Below, piece after piece: positions 19,622-31,700 of a DNA stretch of 64,000 nucleotides. The stretch is from Blattamonas nauphoetae (taxonomy: Eukaryota; Preaxostyla; Oxymonadida), in assembly GCA_033064195.1 (NCBI GenBank), contig JARBJD010000058.1, forward strand, positions 1 through 64,000. The letters run 5' to 3'. The position numbers and the translations under genes were made by a program. Numbering within the stretch: position 1 is the stretch's first letter; the number at the start of each line of letters is the position of its first letter. The notes beneath the pieces are model-generated. The model did no database searches and was not told where the DNA came from. It was given only the letters and a program-made list of their open reading frames with translations.

Positions 19622-20976
19622 TCATGGTCTCTTCCGATGGAGTGCAGAATGCTGCCTGGTGGCAGGGCGTTTCCGATTTGGAGGAGAGAAGACACCGCGC
19701 TTGTCTCCCATCATGCGCTCCTTGTCTGCAAACTTTTCGAAGTGAAACACATTGTCCAGGTTGCCATCTGCCCATCGCAGCTTCTTCCCTCCTGGCCGTG
19801 GCTTCCGCTGCTGCGGTGGTGGCTTTCCTGCGACGTTCTCTTTGAGGTGGGTGGGTGTTGTGAATTTTCGAGGTGTTTTGTGCTGCGAAGGGGGGAGAGC
19901 GCCCTGGGCTGGCTTCTTCGTGAGTCCCTCCAGAAAGGCACTGCACGATTGGGTCTGCTGCGGCGACACCAACTTCGGTGAGGGCTGCCGCGGATGCAGG
20001 GTGGCTGTCTGAGGCGACCTGAAGGGCTGCTGTGGCTGTGCAGGGAGAGGGACGGGTGACGGGTTCCGGACTGGGCGGGGGCTGTTGTACGGGATGTCCT
20101 TGAAGACGCTGAAGAGGTCCTCGAAGTCATCGTCGGGAAGGTCGAACGAGGCGAAGTCGAGTGGAACGGGGTATGGCCGCGGCGAGGACGACTCGGTTGT
20201 GCGGTGAGATGCTGTCGCGGTTGGGGCAGAGACCGAGGGTGAGGGCGGGGGACGTGTGACGAGGGAAGGGAGAGCGACTTGGGGGCTTTCTGATCGGACT
20301 GTCTGGCGTGCTCGACCGGTCGGGGGGACGAGGGGTTCGGAGATGGGCGGGGTGAGAGGCGGGGAGACTGGAGATGGAGACAGCCGAGATTCTGGCTGAT
20401 GTGGAGACTTGAATCCACGCTGTGGGGGTTCAGGGACCTTGATGTTTGCATGCAGAGCGTCGCCATTGGGTGAGATGGCCTTTGGCAAGTTGAGGAAGGG
20501 CGGATTATGATGTGAATGCTCCTTTCGAAATAGCTGCGAGGACGAAAACTGTGATTTATGTTTCGATTCTTCAAAAATATGCTCCAATTTTTTGAATTTG
20601 CTTTCAAGATCGAGCGAGGAAGTGAGTTTTGTTGATGTTGTCGAACTTGTGATGACTCCGGCTTTGACATTGAACGCTGACAGAACAAGGGGAATTTGAA
20701 GAGTATTTGTTGTGAGATGGAGAACAAGCTCAGGAGTGGCGAGATGAGGAATGTCAAGAACTTTCTGAAGAGCTTGGAGAATTCTGGGGAACATTGGGGA
20801 CCACAAAATACATACACGCTTGAACCATGTTGGGCTAGTTCAGTTGAATAAGTCTCCGATAGGTTTTGAGGAATAGACGAGAATGTTGGACACATCGAGT
20901 GGATGAATGTGCGATTTGAACTCGTGATCTCAATAACAATTCGTTGTAGCTGAGCAGCAATTGAAAGTGATGTCAT
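19622..20976 (-). CDS. Proline/serine-rich protein with a C-terminal LRWAD motif
   Basis: Exons are 20816-20976 and 19622-20783, split by a 32-base intron (GTATGTATT ... CCCCAG). The result is about 440 residues starting MTSLSIAAQLQRIVIEITS. A helical N-terminal 110 residues is followed by a long disordered Pro/Ser/Thr region and a basic tail (RKPRPGGKKLRWADGNLDNV, then FHFEKFADKE). The LRWAD...L..V..FE pattern recalls the short motif of PNUTS/Ref2-type mRNA 3'-processing and PP1-associated proteins. That link is a weak inference. The tail KRPATRQHSALHRKRP looks like a nuclear signal. Confidence 0.5.
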
Positions 20977-21426
20977 TTAAGTGGAAATGCAAAAAATAAC
21001 TCAAATTGAAGAGAAAATGACAATCATACAGTCGATGAGTTCCAGACGAAATAGACAGAAGAAAATGAAACGTCTTGAGGAAAAGACGCTGAAAACTGTG
21101 AAAGGGTGTTTTTTGAGAGGACTACAATTGAAATTTTGTTGATTTTGAGGATCAGTTGTTAGAGTCGAAATGAAAAGTCAAACAAGACTCATCAGATGAG
21201 GTAAGGTTTCTAGAGTGGGAGGAGGAGGTGATTTTCCCCTTTAAAATTAAAGTAGTTTTCAGATTCATCGAGATCGCGTGGATTCTCGATCCGATTCGAA
21301 CAAAACAACAAACAACGGTTAGATCAGACGGACTTCTCGACTTCAAAACAAACAAGAATTCAAGAAAAATATGTAATAGATCGTGTGAAAACTGATGAAA
21401 AACGTGATATAATGGTAAAATGAGTG
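20977..21426. other. Intergenic gap of 450 bases
   Basis: It lies between the start of the proline-rich gene and the 3' end of the USP gene, both on the minus strand. Short frames here look non-coding. It presumably holds the promoter of the downstream gene and the poly(A) site of the USP gene. Confidence 0.45.
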
Positions 21427-22666
21427 TTACTGTCCCCAGAGCATGACGGTTGGGATGTGCTCCTTTCGAATGTATATGAGTGAACACGCTGAGTGTGGCT
21501 TCCACTCTCCCAACCGACTTCCAAAATTCTCTTCGACAGCGGCCCACTGTGGGACGGAGTCGGTGTGACAGTCGTCGCAAACAAACCAGCGATCAGCGCA
21601 ATCCGGCCGGACAAAACAATAATAATGCCCTTCATCGAGAGTGCCAATGTGCACGACGACTGCAAAGAGAACATAAACACTCGGCAAGTCGGAAGGGGCG
21701 CAAAGGCGATGACAACTGCAAACGGAGAGACCATCATCAGATGTGGGTGCAGATGCGAGCGAAATTGAGGCCGTTGAAATGGAAGCAAAGTCGGAGAAGT
21801 CAAACTCCAGCGGAAAAGGGAGTTGTGCGTTATCCTTGACGAACGTGCCATCCTTCTGCATCCACCGATTAACGTGGACGCTAAGAACAGAAGGCAGTTG
21901 AACAGTCAATGATATCTGCAAACAAATTGTGGAAAAATGGGAATGAGTGGTAGACAACTTGTACATACGGAATGTTGACTGTTGTCTTTCTCTTTGACTT
22001 CCACCGCCTGAGTCGAGAATCTTTCCTTCATTGCTTGATGAAAATGAAATGATGGTCGAATGTTAAGCCTTGATAGTTCAGTTGAAAGAGAGTGGAAGAC
22101 CTGATATCGAAGAATGGTTCCATTTGGATTTGATTTGCGTCATGGCCGATACTTTCTTGACGAATGTGCCCCAGGAAGAGTAAAGAGTTGAGCTGCATCC
22201 ATTTTGTGTTCTGGTTATTATAGAAGATATGATAACCAAACATTAAGTTCTGTTTGAACGAAATTGAGGATGTTGGAGTAGAAAAGAGTGTAATCATCCA
22301 TTTGAGTCATGTTGAAAGGAAATCCTTCCAATGGCAATTTGAATTGTGATGTATCCACACTGCCAAAGTGAGATATATGCGGAAATGAGAGAAAGAAGAC
22401 CATGTCATTGATGATTGCATTTGTGAAAAAATTGTGGCTAGACGGAAGGAGATACAACTATCATCACGAATTTGATCACTGCATTCAAAAATCATCTTGA
22501 AAATTTGAAGAGATAGGATGCAGACTTTTCTGAACAATGGAAGATGGAATAAAACTTGTATGCAACAATTTACATAGCATGATCCCGTTTGATTGGAGAG
22601 ACCAATTGGAGGAAAGCGGCGAATGAGATTAGTTTGACTTTTGGAAGGTTTAAGTATTTCGGACAT
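21427..22666 (-). CDS. Ubiquitin-specific protease (USP/UCH family)
   Basis: Five exons (22526-22666, 22242-22457, 22101-22210, 21969-22068, 21427-21915) keep one frame and give 351 residues. The Cys box is IGLSNQTGSCYVNCCIQVLF, with the catalytic Cys in GSCYVN. The Q-rich helix is QMDDYTLFYSNILNFVQ. The His box is HIGTLDEGHYYCFVRP followed by DRWFVCDD, and the frame ends with the usual CSLIYIRKE strand. It removes ubiquitin from proteins. The catalytic core is at the short end for USPs, and the finger region lacks the usual CxxC pairs. Its ATG lies 50 bases from the PKS start, head to head. Confidence 0.82.
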
Positions 22667-22716
22667 CGGGGAATTCGCGCGATAATGGTCCGATCTAGAT
22701 CGAGCGATTCTGTTCC
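22667..22716. promoter_or_regulatory. 50-base bidirectional promoter between USP and PKS-MPT genes
   Basis: The two ATGs are only 50 bases apart on opposite strands. Near the centre (22691-22702) lies the perfect 12-base palindrome CGATCTAGATCG, a candidate site for a dimeric regulator of both genes. The role is inferred. Confidence 0.45.
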
Positions 22717-25700
22717 ATGTCACAGATTGGACCAGATACTCCCTTGGCCATTGTAGGCCTTGGTGCTCGCTTACCCGGAGGTGGCAATTCACCTTTGCAA
22801 TTCTGGGACCTCCTCAAGAAAGGATATGACGGCATTTCACTTGTTCCTCCAGAAAGATGGGACCGAGACTACTTCAGCGATCCAGACAACCTTGGTCTCG
22901 TGGGAAAATCCATTCAAAATCAAGGCGGCTTCTTAAAAGGATGGAATCCCGAAGAAGTTGACCTGAAATTCTTCCATCTTTCACCAAGAGAAGCGAAGCT
23001 CCTTGACCCCAACCAAAGGCTACTTCTCGAACTGACCTATGAAACAATTGAAGATGCTGGTCTTTCATTGAATGATATGAGTGGATCTCGGACAGGTGTT
23101 ATTATTGGCTTGTCTGCAGTCGATTATTCGTACTGGCAATTTCCAGACATTAACACGATTGATTCTCACACACAAACTGGGCTTGCTCATTCTATTGTTG
23201 CAAACAGGTTGTCATACTTTTACAACTTGCTTGGACCATCTTTCTCTGTTGATACTGCGTGTTCTTCATCACTCGTTGCCCTCAACTGTGCGACTCAATC
23301 CATCAGAAGCGGAGAATGCAAACAAGCTCTTGTTGGAGCAATCAACCTTATGCTCTTCCCTGAATGTACTGTTGGCTTTTCAAAGCTTGGTGTACTCTCC
23401 CCAGACGGACACTGCAAGGCTTTCGATGCAACTGCAAACGGCTATGTGCGTTCGGAGGGAGCCGGTATGCTCCTCATCAAGCCTCTTGCTGATGCTGAGA
23501 GAGATCATAACCGTATTTTTGCAGTGATTAAAGGCACAGCTTGCTGCAGCGATGGAAAAATGAACCCTCAAATGACATCCCCATCTGAAGAGCAACAAGA
23601 ATGGATTTACAACCAAGTTCTCAAACTGTCCAATATTTACCCATCTGAGATTAACTATGTGGAGGCACACGGTACAGGTACAGCAGTTGGTGATCCGATC
23701 GAGTGCAGATCGATCAGCAAAGTCATTGGTGTTGGCCGCGACAAAACTCGCCCAGTTCTTGTTGGATCCAATAAATCCAATGTTGGTCATCTTGAACCAG
23801 CGGCCGGTATTGTTTCACTCATCAAATTGGCTATGTCGGTCAAGTACAATTTGATCCCACCAACCATCTCTGTGAAGAACGTCAACCCAAAAATCAACCC
23901 AGAGGCAATGAACATTAGGTTCTGCACCAAATTGCAACCATTCCCAAAAGGTGAATACCCCAATCAACCTCGCACCGCTCTCGCCTCTGCTTTTGGCTTC
24001 GGAGGCACAAATGCCTGTGCAATTGTGCAAGAATATCAAGGCGACAAAGCTCTGAAAGATTGCCCACCCGGCGCAGCTGATATTAACCGATCAGAACTGA
24101 TTCTCATCTCCGCCAAGAGCGATGAAGCCCTCAAAGAACAAGCCAAGAAGCTCGCTGAGTATCTCGCTAGTCACACCAGCGCTCCTCTCGCTCACGTAGC
24201 CTACACTCTCGCTTGCCACCGTTCCCACCACACTCAGCACCGATTTGCCTGCATCTCGAAAGACAAGGCCGAAGCAGTTGTCCAGCTCAGAGATTTCGTT
24301 GAAAGCAAAACAAACAACAACATGTTCACAGGCACCCTCTCTGAGAAGAAACGTCACCTCGTCGTCGTCTTCTGTGGACAAGGACCTCATTGGTTTGGAA
24401 TGGGACGTTCTCTCTTCCAGTCCAACGCTGTCTACCGTGAGGCCGTCATTCGATGTGCACAAATCTTTGCAGAAATGGATCCAGAATTGAACATCATCGA
24501 GGAGATGCACAAAACTGCCGAAGAATCGCTCATCAACAAGTGCGAAATCTGCCAGCCTATCTACTTCGCTCTCCAGACTTCCCTCTTCCTCACAATGAAG
24601 GCAGCCGGCATCGTCCCCGAAGCCATTGTCGGTCACTCGATTGGTGAGCCTGCTGCTGCTTTCTGCTCTGGAGTCCTCTCGCTTGAGGATGGATGCCGTG
24701 TTATCTTTGCTCGCTCTCGTGCCCAAAAGGCGCTGAACGGAAAGGGATACATGGCTGCTGTCAAGCTTAACGTCGAAGCACTCAAGAACAAGCTGAGAAA
24801 TCACCCAGATGTGAGTCTTGCTGGACACAACTCCCCCAACATGTGCAACATTGCCGGTAAAACCGAAGCAATGAACAAATTCCTTGCAGAGATGGACGGA
24901 GAAGTGTGGTGCAAGAGGCTTCCAGTGGATGAGCCAGCACACTCTACACTTTTGGACACTGTCCGCGACCTGGTGGAGGAACCGCTCCGGAACATCAACC
25001 CACTTCCCCCAACCATCCCAATCATCTCGACTTATCTCCCACAGCGCAGCGACTATCAGAAGTTCGACGCCGACTACTGGTTCAACTCTCTTCGCCACGA
25101 AGTGAGGTTTAACGATGCCATCCTCGAAGCTGCTCGCCGAACCGAAACCCCTGAAGAAAACAACGAGTGGATCTTCTTGGAACTTGACCCAGGTCCTGCA
25201 CTCTCTGTATTCATCAACGAAGTCATGTCTTCCAAGAACAAGCAAGCGCGTGTCGTCCCAACATTCACCCGAAACAACTTCATGGAGCGCGAAGCTCTTC
25301 AGAGAACATTCAGCACCCTGTACACTCTTGGTTTCACCCCGAACTTCAGAGAGGCTCTTTTCAAACCCGTGACAGTCGATCATAGCTTCCCGGATCTCCC
25401 TGCTCCCAACAGGGATGTTTCCGAGTACTACTTCGTCCATGATCTCCCTCAGTATGCCTGGTCACGCACACGTTGCTGGAACGAGAACCGTGTCCATGCC
25501 GAACACAGACTCGGAACAGGACATCCAATCGTCCGAATCAAGCAAGATGGCTACAATCCTGTCTTTGAAGCTGATCTGTCGATCTCCCAACTCCCTTGGG
25601 TTGCCGATCATCTTCTTCAGGGTAACATCGTCATTCCTGGTGTGACATATGTCGAGTGCTTCCTCACATGCGCCAAGCGTATCTTCGGAGACAACGCAGC

Positions 25701-28700
25701 ATTCTGGATTAGGGATGTCCACTTCAAGAACGCCTTCTACATGAACAGAGAGGATGTCTACCGTGTGAACATCTCCCTCTCTCCCATCCACAAACCAGGT
25801 GGACGTTTCGAGAAGCCGACTCAGTACAACATCTCCATCTCCTCACATGTCCTTCCAGTTGGAGAATGGGATCTCCACTGCACTGGTGTTGTTGAACTAG
25901 AGGAGGAAATCTACAAGCGCGAGCAACAAGAATTGAAGACAATCCCCGGCATCTCGTCACTGATGGAGCCCATTCCATTTTCAGAGTACTTTGACGATAT
26001 CGACCTTGACTTCTACAAGAAAATGTGTGTGCACGAGCAACCAGCCGAGAAGTTCTACTCAGATCTTTGGGAAGATGGTCTCGAATTGCTCCGCGAACTC
26101 CGTCTTGTCCGCAAAGTGTGGGTGAACGACACCAACAACCCCGTCGTCTCCCTCGGATACGTCGAAGTCAACCCTGAGATGACCACCGAGGAACTCAGCC
26201 AATGGACGTACATGTACCCTCCGATGATTGACTCCTGCCTCCAATCTGGTTTGTTTGGACGTGACTATCGTGGTGCCTTCTTCCCCGTCGAAGCTAAACG
26301 TGCCCGTTTCATCCGTCCGTTTGACCCAACCAAGAGACATGCCTGGGCTGTCTCCCGAAAGGACCCGATCACAGGTCTCCTCTCCATGACAAGCTTTGAT
26401 GAAGATGGAAAGGTCTACGGATCTCTCCAAGACGTGAGAATTCACTACCTCGAAAAGGATGAAGCTCACAGGAAGGGTGCAATGGGTGCTGATGAGACAC
26501 CAGTGTACGAACACAAGTGGGACTACGTCTCTTCTGTTCACAATAGCCGTGTCACTGAAGCGAACCTTCCTGCCATCCCAACAATCACACCATACGTCAA
26601 CGAAACTGTCCTTGCTATCCAGAAAGAGTTCCGTGTCCTGCAGGACTTGAAGGAGGTTGAACTTTACAGCGACACACTCGCGGCCCTCGTCATCCTTCAC
26701 CAATTCCGCCATAACTTCAAGTTCTTTGCTGATCAAACTCCATCCACGATCAAGGCGGTCCCCCTCAAGACTCTTGCTGACCAAGCCGACATCATCCCGT
26801 TCTATCATCGCTTGATTGTCGTGTTCGCCAACGATCTTCAGCGAATGGGATATGTGAAGCTCTCACCCCTCCCACCACACACCGACACTGTGGTCATCGA
26901 AAACTGTCAACTCGCCCCAACTGAAAAGTATTTCACCAAAAAAGACGCAAGTGGAAACCCGATTGTTCCAGAAAGCGAGGATCCAGAGGCATATGCTCGC
27001 TTCATCCTCTCTCGTCAACCACAGATGCGCCCATCGACTGTCCAAATGATCGATATCTCCATGAACATGCATAAGGTCATGCAAAGTGCAACAGCTGTCG
27101 ACCCAGTCTCTCTCATCTTCGCTGATGGTGTTACTGCTGATGCCGTCTATCGCGACGATCTGGAAGTTCGTCCCTACAACTTTGTGGCTCAGGGCTGCCT
27201 GGGATCTCTCCTCAAGGATCGCCCCAAGGATCTCCCCCTCAACATCCTCGAAGTCGGAGCTGGAACAGGAGGAACAACTGCATACCTCCTCGACCTCATC
27301 AACCCACTCACCACCACCTACACCTTCACGGATATTGGTCGTTCATTCCTCCCTCAGGGTCAACAGAAATTCGCAAAATACAAGTCATGCATGGAATTCA
27401 AACATCTCGACATTGAGAAAGATCCAATCGAACAAGGCTTCATTGCTGAGAGTCAAGATATCATCGTTGCTGCCAACGTTCTCCACGCCACATGTGATCT
27501 CAGTGTCACATTCAGCAATGTCTTGAAATTGCTCAAACCAGGTGGAGTTCTGATTCTCTTTGAAGCTCTCAACGGATTCCATTGGCTTGACACTGTCTAT
27601 GGCCTGACCAAGGGTTGGTGGAGTGTCACTGACTTGTCACTCCGCCGCCACCCCCTTCTCTCCAAAGAAGGATGGGTCGCTGCTCTCAAGTCTTTCGGCT
27701 ATCAAGATCCACACGTCTTCAACAACTGGGAACCAAACAAGACCGATGGATATTGCGGTCGTCTTGGAATCACACTTGCCCAGAAACCGCTCAAAGCAAT
27801 TCAGGAAGCCCCTGTCACTCTCCACAAGGAACGTGACGGCACCTGCGTTGTCCTCGCAGAAGAGAAGAACGTCGTCGGAGGCCAACTCATCTCAAGCCTG
27901 CTCCTTGAAGGGTTTAAAGTTGTCGGTGTTACTCGCAATAAGGCTCTTGATCTCAAGACTATTTCTGGCGCCTTCCTCAGCGAAGTACAGATCACAGCCT
28001 TGGGCAAAAACTATTTCAACATTGTTGTTGAGAACCCTGCCACATCACGTGTTGGATACGATGCCATCTGGGCAGAAATCGAGGCCAAGAAACTCCCTCC
28101 TGTCGTCTCGATCGTCCACAACTGGTCTCTCGACATCGCTCCGGTCACCTCATCCACACCAGAAGTGATGAACAGCTTCGATCTCAACGTCTATTCCCCT
28201 CTCTACCTCACCCATTCCCTCATGGACAACCGCTCCAAGGCATCCATCTCACAGGACGTGATTGTGTGGGGATCAACCAGTGGTGTCTGGGCTGTTGATC
28301 ACACATTCACAGATCAAGAGATCACAAACGGACAACAAACCCTGTGGGGTCTGAACAGATGTATCCTCAATGAAGTCAGCAATCTCCATCCTCATTCCAT
28401 CGACATCACTGTGAATCCTTCCACCCTTGAGAAAGATTCATACTGCAAGGTCATCGTCTCAGCTGCAGTCAAGAACTGTCTCCACGAGAACGAAGAGTTC
28501 GAGGAAGTCATTGAATCGACCGAAACTGAAATTGCTGTTCGTGGCAATCAGTTGTATGGCCAACGTCTGGTCCAACATGACCACGCTGATTCATTGGGTC
28601 TCTGGATGAAGAAAATGCCAGCGACCACAACTAACTATGCTCTCACAACCAATGGAAAGAAGAAGCTCATCTTCCAAGAACGTGTCAGACAGGAAACCAT

Positions 28701-31700
28701 TGGAGACGACGATGTTGAGGTTCACGTCGCCTCTTCTGGGTTGAACTACCGTGATATTCTCCAATGGCAGGGTCGTCTTCCACCAGCTGCCCGTCAAGGA
28801 TCAACTGTTGGTCTGGAATGTGCTGGTTTGGTTGCCAGAGTAGGAAAGAATGTCACCAACTTCAAAGAAGGCGATCGTGTTTGGGGTGTTGGACGTGAAT
28901 GCGCAGCATCATATGCCATCCTCAACAAGAATGCCGTCGGGAAAGCTCCCTCTCACTATGCCTGGGATCAGATCGGAGGCCTTGGTCTCTCGTTTGCCAC
29001 AGTGTACTACGCACTTGTCCTCGTTGCCAACATCAAGAAAGGTGATCGTGTTCTCATCCACTCAGCCACTGGAGGTGTGGGTCTTCTCGCCATCTCTCTC
29101 TGCAAGCACGTCGGAGCCATCCCATACTGCACAGCCGGTGCTGATTTCAAACGCACTTTCCTGAAGATTAGCGGAATCGAGCACATCTATGATTCCCACT
29201 CCAATGACTTTGCTGAACAAATTCTCAGAGACACGAACGGAGCTGGTGTGAACATCGTCCTGAACTCTCTCGCTTCACCAGCCTCAATTGAAGCTGGATT
29301 CAAGTGCCTCTCACCAGGTGGACACTTCCTTGAACTCGGCAAACAGGATCTCTACGCTGGCTCACATGTGAACATCAACCCACTCGCCAGTAACTGCAGC
29401 TTCAATGTCATCGCACTTGACAAGATGATGCTTGAGAACCATCCACTTCTTGGCAGCATTTTCAGTGAATGCTCTCGCCTCCTTGAGGAGAAAGCTGTCA
29501 TCCCACCACCTGCCATTTCGTTCCAATTGAACCAGGTTGATAGCGCGTACAACTTCTTCAGCCAATCAAAGCACATCGGAAAGGTTATCCTCTTCCCAGT
29601 GGCTGTTGCCTTCGCTGAACACGCCATCCCAGAAACACGAGCAGTTCTCCCACTCGTCTCTCACGGATCTTACATCCGCGAAGACGGAACATATCTCATC
29701 ACTGCGGGTACATCTGGATTCACCCTGGAACTCGCCAAGGGTCTTCTTGATCGTGGTGCCAAGCATCTCGTCCTCTGCTCTCGCTCTGGAGCCGGCGACA
29801 AAGCACGCCAAGCCATGTTTGAAGATCTTCGCAAATACTACAACGCCGAAATCTACGTCACTGCCTGCGACTCTTCCAACGAAAAGCAAACCCGCGAGCT
29901 CTTGGCCCACGTTCGCAAGAACATGCCACCACTCCGTGGAATCATTCACGGAGCCATGGTTCTCAACGATGGCTTCCTTCAGAAGCAAACCCACCAGTCC
30001 TTCTGGGATGTCCTTGCACCAAAGTCATTCGGAGCATGGGTTCTCCACGACGACACAGTCAAACACAAGGATCCACTTGACATGTTCCTCGTTTTGTCGT
30101 CTCTCAACGTTGTTGTCGGAACTCATGGCCAAGCTAACTACGCCTCTGCGAACATGTATCTGAATGGTCTCATCCTCCACCGTCGCTCACTTGGTCTCCC
30201 CGGACTCGCAATCGAATGGGGTGTGATCGGAGAAACTGGTTTCGTGCACCGCAGCCAAAGTGTGAAGGAAGGCATGGCTACCTTCGGGTTCCGTGCAGTC
30301 TCACCCGCTTGGGCGAAGCGAATTGTTGCCATGTGTCTTGAAGCAGAATCCGACAAAGAGCGTGAGCGTGTTGGCGAACTTCCACCAAAGAAGTCACTCT
30401 CAGCAACCTTTGTCGACAACGAAGTCGAGACATTCAAGTCCATCCCACGCGGCCTGTATCCATATTCGATCAGACCAGAAAACGACGCTCGCCTCGGAGG
30501 TCACTACTTCGAAGGAAGCAACAACCAGCTCAACATCTATCGTGCACACGACAAGATCAACCACGCTCCAGCCGTCCCATGTGAAGCTGGTGTCTTCAAT
30601 GTTGATTTTGTTGATCTTCTCAAATTCTTTGAACCTTTGAACGAAATTGCACGTTTCGCACCCATCCGCAAATTGGTCTCTGAAGCCCTTGCATCTGCCC
30701 CAACAGTGTCAGCAGGAGGACCATCAGGTGGTGCTGCCGCAATCGACATGTCCAATGCTACTGGCGATCTCGCATCACAACCATTGGATGTCAGCCTCCG
30801 CACACTTGGCGACGAAGAAAAGGCTTTAGGATTGATTGCAGATGCTCTCGCAATCCAAGCTGCCAAAGTTCTTGGATTGGGCACAGAAGCTGGTGCGATC
30901 CAAATCGATGTTCCTCTCTCTCAATACGGTCTGGACTCCCTCACAGCCGTTGAGATGAAGAACTGGACCGAACGAACTGTCAAAGTTGATGTTCCTGTCG
31001 TCGACTTTGTCCGTGGGCCATCGTGCCAACAGATGTCCCGTGTCATGTTGACCAAATTCTACGACAAATTTGGCAAGCCAACAGGAATGGTTGAAGCTGC
31101 CGTTGAGGCTGAAACCAAGAAAGAAAGCTCAACCGAACAATCTGCTCAGAAGGAGGAGAAGGTTGAGGAAGTGAAAGAAGTCAAAAAGCGTCTTGCTCCA
31201 AAAACAGCATACGTTTTCACTGGTCAATCGTCCCTCAAGCAAGGAGTCGGAATGGATCTTTACGAAACATTCCCAGAAGCAAAGAAGATTTGGGACGAGT
31301 GCGACGCATACTTCATTGACCAAATCGGAGTCTCCATCCTTAAAATTGTCCGCGAAAACCCCAAGGAATACGTGATTGATTTCACCAACGGTGAACAAGG
31401 AAAGAAACTCCGCCAGAAGTACATGAATCTGATGATCTCAAAAGATGAAGAAGTTATGAAACAACTGAACGACCCAACAGTCTCAGCTCGTGCATTCCCA
31501 ACGGTTACTGAGGACACTCCCAACTATGTCTTCAAATCACCCAACGGTCTGCTGCTGATGACTCACTTTGCCCAACCAATCATCATCATCTATGAGTATG
31601 TTGCCCTCTCCTGCCTCAAGTTCGACAATCCCGAAAACGATCTCATCTCCAACGCCATGTTCTGCGGACACTCTCTCGGAGAGTACTGCGCTCTTGTCTC

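Noticed and set aside
19711-20976. 421-codon frame overlapping the proline-rich gene
   Set aside because: Only its first 53 codons belong to the spliced gene; after the 32-base intron the 394-codon frame with the LRWAD end is the plausible one.
24091-25440. 449-codon open frame on the minus strand
   Set aside because: It lies entirely inside the PKS gene, opposite the AT domain; a shadow of biased codon use with no recognisable motif.
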